This document shows, piece by piece, positions 35,910-45,258 of a stretch of DNA of 64,000 bases (positions within the stretch are counted from its first letter, which is position 1; the number at the start of each line of letters is the position of its first letter). The stretch lies in contig NZ_PFGL01000044.1 of NCBI RefSeq assembly GCF_002783505.1, forward strand, positions 34,642-98,641, in the 5' to 3' direction. This stretch comes from Shewanella sp. CG12_big_fil_rev_8_21_14_0_65_47_15. Its GTDB lineage: Bacteria > Pseudomonadota > Gammaproteobacteria > Enterobacterales > Shewanellaceae. A program made the translations under genes and the position numbers. The notes under the pieces were generated by a model. The model was not told the DNA's origin. It was given only the letters and a program-made list of their open reading frames with translations, and did not search any database.

Positions 35910-35956
35910 CGTAAGATTACCTTAAGGTAAATCAGTTAGCTTCGGCCAACTACTAA
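35910..35956 (+). promoter_or_regulatory. PmrA/BasR-like box and -10 upstream of eptA
   Basis: CGTAAG at 35910-35915, five bases, then CTTAAG at 35921-35926 fits the PmrA direct-repeat box (YTTAAK-N5-YTTAAK) with one mismatch, and the following GT extends the match to the E. coli pmrC half-site. A -10-like TACTAA lies at 35951-35956, 24 bases on. The same region is also a 14-bp perfect palindrome (35917-35930). Confidence 0.5.
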
Positions 35957-35974
35957 TTTAAGAGAGCGTTATCA

Positions 35975-37600
35975 GTGTTAGCGAGATTGAAGACTCTGTC
36001 GGTGAATCGATTCACTTTCATCACTGCATTATTTTACGTGTGTATCTTTAATATTTCCCTCTTCGAAGTGATTAAAAAAGGCATTGAAACCCAGCCGGAA
36101 GTGGATCCGATTTTTATTGCGACCATGCCCTTGTTTCTGGCGTGTGCACTGAGTTTTGTATTTTCACTGTTTACGGTGAAATACTTGATAAAACCGTTTT
36201 TTATCATACTCACTCTGTTGTCATCGAGCGTGTCTTTCGCGGCTTTTCAATACAATGTCGTATTTGATTACGGCATGATAGAAAACACCCTTCAGACCAA
36301 TAGCGCCGAAGCTTTGATGTATGTGAATTTCGCTTCGATTGCCAATATGTTGTTGACGGGGATCTTACCCTCATACCTGATTTATAAGGCCGATATCCAA
36401 TACAAACCTTTCTTTAAGGAGTTGTCCCATAAAATTTTATTTATGGTGGTCATGCTGCTCGGCGTTGGGCTGATTGCCTTCTTCTATTTCCAAGATTACG
36501 CCGCCTTTGGTCGTAATAACGACCAAATCAAACGCTATATAGTGCCAACCTATTTTATTGGCGCCGCGGCGAAATACGTTAATGTGCACTACTTGCAAAC
36601 ACCCATTGAATATCAACAACTTGGTCTAGATGCAAACAATGTCAGCACTAATGCCAACGGTAAGCCTAATTTGCTGGTGCTGGTGGTGGGAGAGACGGCG
36701 CGCTCGATGAACTACCAATATTATGGCTATGATAAACCAACGAATGCCCATACTCAGGGCCAAGGTTTGATCGCCTTTAAAGACACCCATTCCTGCGGCA
36801 CCGCCACCGCAGTGTCTCTGCCCTGCATGTTTTCCCGCATGGGGCGGGAAGATTATGATGCTCGCCGCGCCTATGCCCAAGATACGGCGGTAGATGTGCT
36901 CAATCATGCAGGCATTAAAGTGCAATGGTTCGACAATGATTCGGGTTGTAAAGGTGTGTGTGATCAGGTCGAGAATATCACCATCGATTTGAATAGTGAT
37001 CCTGAGCTGTGCTCGGGGCAATACTGTTTTGATCAGGTTCTGCTCGATAAATTAGATGAAGCGTTAGCAAAAGCCGAAAGTAAAGATACTGTCATCGTTC
37101 TGCATATTATTGGCAGCCATGGCCCGACTTATTTCCTGCGCTATCCTGAGCAACACCGTAAATTCATTCCTGACTGTCAGCGTAGCGATATTCAAAATTG
37201 CAGCGCCGAAGAGTTGATGAACACCTATGATAATACGATTTTGTATACTGACTTTATTGTGAGTGAAGTAGTCAAAAAACTTAAAAATCAGAATGATAAA
37301 TTTGATACTGCCATGTTATACCTTTCCGATCATGGTGAGTCTTTGGGCGAGTCTGGCATGTATTTGCACGGTGCACCCTACAGTATCGCACCAGCGGAAC
37401 AAACTAGTATTCCAATGCTTGCGTGGGTTTCGGATGGGTTTAACCAAGATAACCATTTGAATATGACTTGTTTGGCCAAGGAAGCCGCTAAGGGTGGTTT
37501 CTCCCACGATAACCTGTTCGATAGCCTCCTAGGGTTAATGAATGTGAAGACACAGGCTTACCAAGGTGAGTTGGATATTTTTGCCCGCTGTCGAACTTGA
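35975..37600 (+). CDS. eptA: Lipid A phosphoethanolamine transferase
   Basis: A 541-aa inner-membrane enzyme that adds phosphoethanolamine to lipid A, lowering surface charge and polymyxin binding. Five membrane helices occupy residues 1-175 (DUF1705), followed by a periplasmic sulfatase-fold domain. The zinc-site glutamate is in VVGETARSMN (E240), the phosphorylated threonine in CGTATAVSLPCMFSR (about T278), and zinc ligands in LSDHGESLGE and YLHGAPYSIAP. Conserved cysteine pairs are present. GTG start with AAGAGAG upstream. A PmrA-like box precedes it, which fits two-component control. It is a chromosomal EptA rather than a plasmid MCR as far as context shows. Confidence 0.92.
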   Translation: MLARLKTLSVNRFTFITALFYVCIFNISLFEVIKKGIETQPEVDPIFIATMPLFLACALSFVFSLFTVKYLIKPFFIILTLLSSSVSFAAFQYNVVFDYGMIENTLQTNSAEALMYVNFASIANMLLTGILPSYLIYKADIQYKPFFKELSHKILFMVVMLLGVGLIAFFYFQDYAAFGRNNDQIKRYIVPTYFIGAAAKYVNVHYLQTPIEYQQLGLDANNVSTNANGKPNLLVLVVGETARSMNYQYYGYDKPTNAHTQGQGLIAFKDTHSCGTATAVSLPCMFSRMGREDYDARRAYAQDTAVDVLNHAGIKVQWFDNDSGCKGVCDQVENITIDLNSDPELCSGQYCFDQVLLDKLDEALAKAESKDTVIVLHIIGSHGPTYFLRYPEQHRKFIPDCQRSDIQNCSAEELMNTYDNTILYTDFIVSEVVKKLKNQNDKFDTAMLYLSDHGESLGESGMYLHGAPYSIAPAEQTSIPMLAWVSDGFNQDNHLNMTCLAKEAAKGGFSHDNLFDSLLGLMNVKTQAYQGELDIFARCRT

Positions 37601-37662
37601 CCCCCAGTGATATAGATCTGAAACGGCCAGGTTAACCAGATAATTGCTTAACGGCCGAATTT

Positions 37663-37697
37663 CAAAGAGGATGGTGACATCCTCTTTGTCATTTTTG
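37663..37697 (+). terminator. Terminator after eptA
   Basis: An 11-bp perfect stem (37663-37673 with 37678-37688), 4-base loop and T5 tract, 60 bases after the eptA stop. Confidence 0.85.
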
Positions 37698-37795
37698 TGC
37701 CCAATCATAATATTTAGTTATTCCCATATCCAAATTGCGGCAGTTGAGTTAACTTAGTTTATACAAAAACATAACAAATATATGGTTTGTGATTT

Positions 37796-38824
37796 ATGTC
37801 ATCAATTGCAGAAAATAACGAACTCGAAGCTGCCGCACAGATCCTGCGTTTAGCGGTGCCACAAATGTCTGCCCTCGATATTCCCGTCACCCCCGAAAAC
37901 TATACTGTGTGGTATGAATACTTTTCTGGGATGAATCTCGACTTAAATCGCGCCATCGATGGCTTTATTGCCAATGCTGTAGTGTTTACTAAGGAAGTTA
38001 ATACCAGCCTCTATAAGAATTTTATCCAAGAGAAGTCACCCGAAGTCATTGAAAATGTTCAGATTGAAACCCAGATTTTGATCAACTCTCTGCTCAGTAA
38101 AATCGCACTGTTGAATCAAGGAACTGTGGCCTTTTCGGGATCCTTGACCGAATTTGGCATTAAGTTACAGTCAAGCCCAGATCTTAATACCCTAAATCAA
38201 TTAGTCGATGGCGTGATGGATGAAATGCAAAGCCTGCTGCTCAATAACCAAAATATGGAGCAGAGTCTTAATGTAATGGGTCAAGAAGTGCAAAGCCTTA
38301 AATCTGAGATGGAAAATTTGAGTCTTGCCGCGATGACAGATCAATTGACCTCTTTGCATAATCGCCGCGCCTATGAGTTTGCCATCCAAGATCATGTTCA
38401 CTGCGCCAAGGAACAACATACTCGTTGCAGTTTGTTATTAATTGATATTGATAGATTTAAGATTTTCAATGATACCTATGGTCACCAAATTGGCGATAAG
38501 GTGCTCGCCTATGTGGCGCTCGCCTTAAAACAATGTGTGCGGGGGGATGACTTTGTGGCTCGCTATGGCGGCGAGGAGTTTGTGGTGCTTTTGCCTAATA
38601 CCCATTTTCACGACGCGCTGCAGGTGGCTGAAACCTTAAGGGAGCGGATCTCAGAGCGGCGGTTAACCATAGGTAAAGATAAAAAATTGTCTTTAGGTGC
38701 GATAACGGTTTCCATCGGGCTTGCATCACTACAGGAAGGGGACGATGCCGAAACCCTGTTTAGTCGTGCCGACAAAGCCCTCTACGAAGCGAAATCCGAT
38801 GGTCGAAACTGTGTTAGGGGCTAA
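37796..38824 (+). CDS. Diguanylate cyclase with soluble N-terminal region
   Basis: A 342-aa cytoplasmic protein. The N-terminal 175 residues are helical with coiled-coil character and no recognised sensor domain. The C-terminal GGDEF domain has an active-type GGEEF at 258-262 and an inhibitory-site RxxD at 249-252 (RGDD), so it should make c-di-GMP and be feedback-inhibited. The stop codon lies within the left arm of a hairpin (38819-38850). It converges with pat. Confidence 0.9.
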   Translation: MSSIAENNELEAAAQILRLAVPQMSALDIPVTPENYTVWYEYFSGMNLDLNRAIDGFIANAVVFTKEVNTSLYKNFIQEKSPEVIENVQIETQILINSLLSKIALLNQGTVAFSGSLTEFGIKLQSSPDLNTLNQLVDGVMDEMQSLLLNNQNMEQSLNVMGQEVQSLKSEMENLSLAAMTDQLTSLHNRRAYEFAIQDHVHCAKEQHTRCSLLLIDIDRFKIFNDTYGHQIGDKVLAYVALALKQCVRGDDFVARYGGEEFVVLLPNTHFHDALQVAETLRERISERRLTIGKDKKLSLGAITVSIGLASLQEGDDAETLFSRADKALYEAKSDGRNCVRG

Positions 38825-38850
38825 GCCGCTTATGTATTAGCGGCTTAGCC
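38819..38850. terminator. Hairpin between converging genes
   Basis: A perfect 12-bp stem (38819-38830 with 38839-38850) overlaps the diguanylate cyclase stop codon and ends 2 bases before the pat stop. No T tract on either side, so it may block read-through in both directions rather than act as a classical terminator. Confidence 0.6.
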
Positions 38851-38852
38851 AC

Positions 38853-41558
38853 CTAACTTGGCGAATTTTCCTTTAAGTCCATATGCATTTTAATCAAATG
38901 TTCTTCCATATCGAAACTCACTTTAAACCCTAAACTCTTGGCTAGGCTCGCCATGTTGCGATTCTCGAACATGGTAAAGCCAGTCAGTACTTGGGTGTCA
39001 TTGGCTTGATAATACTTAATTAGCTTTTCCAGCAATAGCTTGCCTAAACCTATCCCTTGGTGATCACCGCGCACCGCCATGGCAAATTCGGCCTCGGTAT
39101 TATCGGGGTCGATGGAGGCACGCACCGCACCTAGGGTGATGTCATCTCCATCTGGCCCCTTGGCGGTGGCGATAAACGCCATCTCGCGGGCGTAATCGAT
39201 TTGGGTTAATACCGCCATTTCCTCATGGGTCATTTTCGAGCGTACCCCGAAATAGCGTTTATATCTGTCTTCATCGGAGAGTGAATTATCAAATGCTAAA
39301 TGTTTAGGTTCATCCTCGGGCAGAATGGGCCGCAGCATGACCTTAAGGCCATTTTTAAGCTCGGCGATTTCTTCTAACTCCTTCGGATAGGGCATGATTG
39401 CCAGACGCGATGAATTATCGGCGTTGGCATCATGCAGCCGCATATTCACATCGAGCAGGGTGATATTTTCACCCGCGGCCAGTACAGGGTTTAAATCCAA
39501 CGAGGCGATTTCGGGGCAATCGATAATGATGTGGGATATTTGCGTTAGCATCACGCACAGGGCGTTCATATCTAGGCCCAGCGGTAAATGCCGATCCTTG
39601 AGTTTGTGGGTCTTTAATGCCTGGATCACCATATAGCGGGCCAGCGCCATATTGAGGGGCGGCAGGGCGACGGCGGCATCATTCGTCGGGTCCCATTCAG
39701 AGCCGCCTTCACCTAAACAAATAGCAGGTCCAAAGACGGGATCGCTTATCACGGCAACACGAATTTCCTGCGCACCGGCGGTTAGGGCCATTTTCTGCAC
39801 TATCATGCCTTCGATAATGGCTTCGGGATTGGCCTGATGCACCCTCTGGGTAATCGCGTTGGCCGCGTGGCGGATATCTTCGGCCGAGGTTAAATTGAGC
39901 ATCACCCCGTGCACATCGGATTTATGCAGGATATTCGGCGATTGCACTTTAAGGGCTAAGGGATAACCCGCCTCGTTGGCAATGGCGACCGCTTCATCGG
40001 CATCTTTGACAAACCAAGTGTCGATAGTGTTCAGCCCGTAGGCCCGTAAAATGGGGCTGGCCTCGTGGGTTTCGAGTACTGATTTACCTTTAGCCTGGGC
40101 CGCCTGCAGTAATTTGCGCGCGGTTTGGCTATCGGTGGGAATATTATCGGGGATGGATTGCGGCACTTCCTGCAGTAACTTTTGGTTACGGCGATATTCA
40201 ACCATGTGCATAAAGGCGCCAACGGCCCCTTCTGGGGTGCGATAGGTGGAGATCCCACCCTTAGTAAAGCGTTTGCGGGCCTGATAGGCCGAATCTTCGC
40301 CGCTCCAATTAGTTAAAATATTGAGGCGATTTCTTTTGGGATGGGCATGGATAACTTTTATCAGCGCGTCGGCGATCTCCACACTTTCCCCTAAGGCTGA
40401 GGGAGAATGCAGTACGAGAATCGCATCTAACTCGTCACAATCCATTAAAATGGTGAGAGCTTTAGCATAACGCGCCGCATTAGCATCGCCTATGATGTCG
40501 ACGGGATTTTGCCGAGACCAGGTATTGGGTAGCACAGCGTCCAGTTGGGCAATCGTGTTTTCGGATAATTCCGCCAGTTTGCCACCCCGTAGGATCAGTT
40601 CATCCACGGCCAGTACCGCAGGGCCACCGCCATTACTGATAATGCCCAATCGTTCCCCCTGCAGGGGATTGGAGTGGGCGAGACTTTCCACCGCGGCAAA
40701 GAGTTCAATCAAATCGTTCACCCGCAGCATACCGGCGCGGCGAAATGCAGCTTCATAGACGGCATCGTTGCCACCTACGCCACCCGTATGCAATTTCGCG
40801 GCGCGGGCACCTTCGGCACTGCGGCCCGATTTGATCACTAGGATAGGTTTATTGCGGGAAGCGGCGCGGGCTGCCGAGAGAAAATGGCGCTTCTCATTTA
40901 CCGAGTCGATGTAAAGCATGATGGCGCTGGTGCGACTATCGCGGCCAAGGTAATCGAGCAGCTCATCGAAATTGATATCGGTGGCGTCACCGAGGGAGAT
41001 AAAAGACGAAAATCCAATGCCTTTGTTATTGGCCCAGTCTAATACTGTGGTGCAAATGGCGGCCGATTGGGACACGAAGGCAATTTTGCCCGGTAGTGCG
41101 CTGGCATGGGCTAAGCTGGCATTTAATCCCAGTGGTGGCAACAACATCCCTAAACTGTTTGGCCCCAAAATTCGCATGCCGTAACGCTTAGCGTGTTGCA
41201 TGGTCAGCTCGAGTAGGCTCGTGCCATCTTCATTAAATTCCTGCGCCATACCCGAGGCCATAATAATGGCGACCTTACAGCCAAATTGCGCGAGGGTTTC
41301 AACAATGGCCGGGACTCGGCTGGCGCGGGTGCAGATAACGGCCAAATCCGGTTTAATCGGCAGGGCTTCGATATTGGGATAGGCGAGCACCCCCATCACA
41401 GCGCGATACTTTGGTGTGACAGGCATAATGGGCCCTGAAAAACCGCTGGAGAGCAGGTTTTTCATCAACACATTGCCGGCACGTTTGTCGGTGTTTGAGG
41501 CGCCGATAATGGCAACGGAAGTCGGTTTAAATAAGGAGTTTAACGTACGTTGACTCAT
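38853..41558 (-). CDS. pat: Pat/YfiQ-type protein lysine acetyltransferase
   Basis: A 901-aa protein. The N-terminal NDP-forming acyl-CoA synthetase module comprises a CoA-binding domain (about 1-130), a succinyl-CoA-ligase-like domain and an ATP-grasp domain (about 480-690); a GNAT acetyltransferase domain follows (about 730-890, with RGDHQGIGLGKLLLEKLI as the acetyl-CoA loop). It aligns along its length with E. coli YfiQ/PatZ, which acetylates acetyl-CoA synthetase and other proteins. I choose the ATG at 41558 (MSQRTLNSL), which matches the E. coli start (MSQRGLEAL), over the TTG at 41579. Confidence 0.92.
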   Translation of the reverse strand: MSQRTLNSLFKPTSVAIIGASNTDKRAGNVLMKNLLSSGFSGPIMPVTPKYRAVMGVLAYPNIEALPIKPDLAVICTRASRVPAIVETLAQFGCKVAIIMASGMAQEFNEDGTSLLELTMQHAKRYGMRILGPNSLGMLLPPLGLNASLAHASALPGKIAFVSQSAAICTTVLDWANNKGIGFSSFISLGDATDINFDELLDYLGRDSRTSAIMLYIDSVNEKRHFLSAARAASRNKPILVIKSGRSAEGARAAKLHTGGVGGNDAVYEAAFRRAGMLRVNDLIELFAAVESLAHSNPLQGERLGIISNGGGPAVLAVDELILRGGKLAELSENTIAQLDAVLPNTWSRQNPVDIIGDANAARYAKALTILMDCDELDAILVLHSPSALGESVEIADALIKVIHAHPKRNRLNILTNWSGEDSAYQARKRFTKGGISTYRTPEGAVGAFMHMVEYRRNQKLLQEVPQSIPDNIPTDSQTARKLLQAAQAKGKSVLETHEASPILRAYGLNTIDTWFVKDADEAVAIANEAGYPLALKVQSPNILHKSDVHGVMLNLTSAEDIRHAANAITQRVHQANPEAIIEGMIVQKMALTAGAQEIRVAVISDPVFGPAICLGEGGSEWDPTNDAAVALPPLNMALARYMVIQALKTHKLKDRHLPLGLDMNALCVMLTQISHIIIDCPEIASLDLNPVLAAGENITLLDVNMRLHDANADNSSRLAIMPYPKELEEIAELKNGLKVMLRPILPEDEPKHLAFDNSLSDEDRYKRYFGVRSKMTHEEMAVLTQIDYAREMAFIATAKGPDGDDITLGAVRASIDPDNTEAEFAMAVRGDHQGIGLGKLLLEKLIKYYQANDTQVLTGFTMFENRNMASLAKSLGFKVSFDMEEHLIKMHMDLKENSPS

Positions 41559-41713
41559 AAGCGATCCCATCCCAATCAATGACTCTGACAGTGTAACCTA
41601 GGGTTTGCTGGCTGCACAGCTAAGTTTATGTATTATCAATATAAATTTGTTGGTAACATCATCATTAAGCACACAAAATAGAAAAAAAGTTACTGAATAT
41701 TTACTCAACTACA

Positions 41714-44638
41714 TTATTGAGGCGGTTTTATTATTGATTTGAGTCTTGCGAATGTGTGCATTTCTTCACTGGCAACTATAGCGGCATAATCTGGATTATT
41801 TGCAATTAATAGATAGCTACCATCTATTTGCTTACTTACTTTTCGTAATAAATATTGGTTATCACCACTGTCATCTTGGATTTCTATTGCTAATGTAAGT
41901 CCATTAATAGAGCCTGCATTGGTAGGAGATATTTTCTCCAATAATAAAAGGTCGCCATTGCAAACGGCTTGTTTCCCCCCATTCATTGAGTTACCGCTAG
42001 CTGGCGCGATAAAATGAATTTCTGGGTTGAGTTTCCCATAAATGTTGGCAATTTTTTTGGTAAGTGATTCATCACAATACCCAGATTTAAAATGACCACA
42101 GGCAATTTTTAAATTGGGATAATAGGTAAGCTCAATTTGAGATGGATGATCTTGTTTTTCAAAAATATTAATCACATTTTTCTTATCAAGTGTCGTCTTA
42201 TGGTCTAATATTTTAGGTAATGATATGGTTGTTGTTTGACGTCTATGACTGTAACGAGCAAGTAACAAATCAGTGATTTCCATTACGAGTTCAGTCAATA
42301 AATCTCTATGTTCAGGCATAATTGCAATGTTGGCGATTAATTTGTTTTGCTCAATTTTGAACCAAGCCTGATAATCATTTGTGTCTTTTTTGCACAAAAA
42401 ATTAATAGGATTTTTTTTCCAATACTGATGCCATCTAGGATCAGATGAACTTGTATCTAATAATTCAGGCAAAACATCTTGCTGCCAAAGCACTGGATAG
42501 CGTTTAAATATATGCCAACTTTGTTCGCAAATACTATCAAGTGTTGGTGGATAATTAAATCCATCGAGTGAAACAAATGTCTCTAATAAGATTGCTTTAA
42601 AACTTTTTGTCATTCTAGTACTTGAAATTCCCTTATTAAGGAAATCTAAATAAGGCGTTACAGTTAGCTTTAGATCCGGGTCTGTCTCCTCGGAAAGCAC
42701 CAAATTAAACCAACCACCATATTGTCTGTTTAGCTTAGCTAGATCGTACTTTGAGTAAAAAAACTCGGTTGCTGTTGGTCTTCGACCTATTTGGTTTTTC
42801 AATTCATGATAAACATCGGCAGCTGTTTGATAACTCAGGCTTAGTTTGAGCCAAAAATCAATCAATTCAGGCGCAATATTAATAAAACAATTTTCATTTA
42901 TTAATGGTTTAGCGATATTTTTTAATGCTTCTTTGGGGTTGTCCAATCCTTGTAATGCCATAGGTCGATTTAAGAAGCTAATGTGATTACCAATAAAATC
43001 AATAACAGTTAAATAGGATTTTCCCGTTGTTGTGGATTGTCTCAGTCCACGTCCTAATTGCTGAAGAAAGAGAATTTTTGATTCAGTGGGTCGGATGATT
43101 AATATTGTATCTATGGCAGGGAGATCTGTTCCTTCATTAAATAGATCTACTGAAAAAATAATATCTATTTCACCTGTTGATAATAATTCTAGTGCTTCTG
43201 AACGGCGAGTTTCAGAATGGCTATGTATTGCAACAGCTTTCATGCCATGCCGAATAAAATATTTTGCCATATATTCAGCATGTTTTTGTGAAGAACAAAA
43301 TGCTAAGGTCCTTGTTTGCTTATGATGACGCCAGTATTTTAATATATGCTTTGCGCGGTTCTCTGTGGCAAATACATTATCTAATGCCGTCGGATCAAAT
43401 TTCCCATTTCGCCAAGGTAAATCTTGATAATTAATGGTTTCATCATTGATGCCGTAATATTTGAAAGGAACTAAAATACCGCTTTCTATGCCATCGGTAA
43501 TACGTTTTTCATAGATTAAATTGTTATCGCAAAGTGATAAAATATCAGCTTGATCTGTTCGTTCTGGTGTCGCGGTTAGGCCAAGTAGAAAATTTGGGGT
43601 GAAATAGTTGAGTAATTTTTTATAACTGATTGCACCTGCATGATGAAATTCATCAACAATAATATAATCAAAATAGTTAGGCGGAAAATTGTTCAGATGA
43701 CTAGTTTTACCAATAGTTTGAATCGATGCAAAAACCATATTGGCATCTAGGTGTTTGTTTTGACCATTATAATGGCCTGTTGATGCATTAGGGATCAGGG
43801 TTAAGAAAGTTCTTTCTGCTTGTAATAATATTTCTTCTCTATGGGCGACAAATAATATTTTTTCTGATTGTGTCTGTAAAACATCGAAGGCTGCTAGCCA
43901 AGTTTTACCCATACCGGTTGCAAGCACAACTAATGCACGTTTCATTTTTAAATGGCGTGCATTATTGAGGGCATCTAGGGCTTCTAATTGCGCAGAGTTG
44001 GGGATCGGTTGCACTGGATTTTCGGTATCCGACCCCATATCTAATAGTTTTAAAGCATGTCTCACTGGTTTACGTCTTTCAATATATTCATCAATCCATT
44101 CTATCGTGAGTGCTTGTACTTGTGGATGTCTGAATATTTTACTGAACTCAGATTGTATATGTTCAAAATCACTATTATCCCCAATATGGCTATAGTCATG
44201 CCTTAAACACCATTCAACTGCATCTGTGAGTGCCGCTCTGCTAATATTATTAGAACCGACAAAAGCACAACCTTGGGAAATAGTTTCATTCTTTTGATGA
44301 ACAAAGATATAAGTTTTCATATGAAAACTTTGTCCCTGCTTACAAACATAGACTCTAGTATCAGCACCTCTATTCTGTAATGCAGATAACTCGCGTAAAG
44401 CGATAGGATCCGTGATACCGAGATAATCAGAGGTTAAGATAGATACACTCGCATTTCTATTTAATGCATCGATTAATGCATCAAATATGAGCTTTAAGCC
44501 TGATTGTTGAATAAAAGAAACCGAAATTTGTATAGAAGTTGCGCGATTAATTGCATTGACTAGTTTGGGTAAGAATGGATCAGAACTGCCACCACTGGTT
44601 AATTTTTTTCCGTTCGAAAGTGAATGTAATAACGTCAT
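41714..44638 (-). CDS. PLD-like nuclease / SF2 helicase / S24-like peptidase fusion protein
   Basis: A 974-aa multidomain protein. Residues about 20-165 resemble a phospholipase D-type nuclease half (HMK at 106-108, GSNN at 128-131), though the HKD aspartate position is valine. Residues about 215-545 form a superfamily 2 helicase of the restriction-enzyme type: Walker A TGMGKT (241-246), DEFH (329-332), LTATPER (354-360) and QLGRGLRQ (527-534). Residues about 585-800 contain GRRPTATEF and YWKKNPI blocks of no named function (DUF3427-like region). Residues about 840-970 look like a LexA/UmuD S24 domain: possible cleavage site ACG (846-848), SGNSM with Ser884, NGDLLLLE, and Lys933 in LRKV. The ATG at 44638 follows the methyltransferase stop by one base; the TTG at 44647 is an alternative. 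Codon use is AT-rich relative to neighbours. Likely defence or DNA-damage role, inferred. Confidence 0.75.
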   Translation of the reverse strand: MTLLHSLSNGKKLTSGGSSDPFLPKLVNAINRATSIQISVSFIQQSGLKLIFDALIDALNRNASVSILTSDYLGITDPIALRELSALQNRGADTRVYVCKQGQSFHMKTYIFVHQKNETISQGCAFVGSNNISRAALTDAVEWCLRHDYSHIGDNSDFEHIQSEFSKIFRHPQVQALTIEWIDEYIERRKPVRHALKLLDMGSDTENPVQPIPNSAQLEALDALNNARHLKMKRALVVLATGMGKTWLAAFDVLQTQSEKILFVAHREEILLQAERTFLTLIPNASTGHYNGQNKHLDANMVFASIQTIGKTSHLNNFPPNYFDYIIVDEFHHAGAISYKKLLNYFTPNFLLGLTATPERTDQADILSLCDNNLIYEKRITDGIESGILVPFKYYGINDETINYQDLPWRNGKFDPTALDNVFATENRAKHILKYWRHHKQTRTLAFCSSQKHAEYMAKYFIRHGMKAVAIHSHSETRRSEALELLSTGEIDIIFSVDLFNEGTDLPAIDTILIIRPTESKILFLQQLGRGLRQSTTTGKSYLTVIDFIGNHISFLNRPMALQGLDNPKEALKNIAKPLINENCFINIAPELIDFWLKLSLSYQTAADVYHELKNQIGRRPTATEFFYSKYDLAKLNRQYGGWFNLVLSEETDPDLKLTVTPYLDFLNKGISSTRMTKSFKAILLETFVSLDGFNYPPTLDSICEQSWHIFKRYPVLWQQDVLPELLDTSSSDPRWHQYWKKNPINFLCKKDTNDYQAWFKIEQNKLIANIAIMPEHRDLLTELVMEITDLLLARYSHRRQTTTISLPKILDHKTTLDKKNVINIFEKQDHPSQIELTYYPNLKIACGHFKSGYCDESLTKKIANIYGKLNPEIHFIAPASGNSMNGGKQAVCNGDLLLLEKISPTNAGSINGLTLAIEIQDDSGDNQYLLRKVSKQIDGSYLLIANNPDYAAIVASEEMHTFARLKSIIKPPQ

Positions 44639-44639
44639 A

Positions 44640-45224
44640 TTAAGCAACTTTTACCAAGATAGCATTTAACCATTTTTCAGTTTCACGGCCTGGACGAACA
44701 TCACTAGTTATCCAAGTATCATCAATTATCAATGGAGTGTTTTTCAACCATTCCTTTAAATACGCTTCATTGGCATCTGTAAAATAACGGCCATTTCTCA
44801 TACCACTCGATGTACCATATTTAAAAGAGCAATAAAAAATACCATTGTTAACTAATTGTGCCGCTAAAACCTGAAAGGTTGATGGTAAGTCGATTGCGGC
44901 GACATGCAGTAATGAAGCACAAGCCCATATTGCATCAAATGATATTGACGTTTGAATATGATGGAAATCGCAAACTTGGATCTCAAGACCAGTATATTGA
45001 TTTGCTGAGTAAGCTAATTTAGGACTTGCATCGTTTGCAATAACTCTAAAACCTTTGTCTAAGAATACTTTGCTATCGCGCCCAGAACCACAACCAGTGT
45101 CAAGGATCAGTGCGTTGGCTTTGAGTCTAGGGAGAAAATGGGCATAGAGTTCAGATAAATCCGCATTTATCGTTGATAGAAAAAAATCTTGAGCATTTTC
45201 ATCATAATATTGCAGTGTGGACAT
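44640..45224 (-). CDS. Class I SAM-dependent methyltransferase paired with the helicase
   Basis: A 194-aa soluble methyltransferase. Motif I is LDTGCGSGRD (41-50), motif II acidic residue D65 (ANDASP), and FDAIWACASLLHV (97-107) replaces the NPPY-type motif of DNA amino-methyltransferases. This pattern is nearer to TehB-like small-molecule or protein methyltransferases than to restriction-modification enzymes. It is the first gene of a two-gene unit, ending one base before the helicase ATG, and shares the unit's low GC. Substrate unknown. Confidence 0.8.
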   Translation of the reverse strand: MSTLQYYDENAQDFFLSTINADLSELYAHFLPRLKANALILDTGCGSGRDSKVFLDKGFRVIANDASPKLAYSANQYTGLEIQVCDFHHIQTSISFDAIWACASLLHVAAIDLPSTFQVLAAQLVNNGIFYCSFKYGTSSGMRNGRYFTDANEAYLKEWLKNTPLIIDDTWITSDVRPGRETEKWLNAILVKVA

Positions 45225-45258
45225 TTCTGATCCTTAATATAATTTCAGAATAGTCTAT

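Noticed and set aside
44640..45224. Restriction-modification DNA methyltransferase
   Set aside because: The catalytic region reads FDAIWACASLLHV with no NPPY, DPPY or PC motif, so a DNA base methyltransferase is unlikely.
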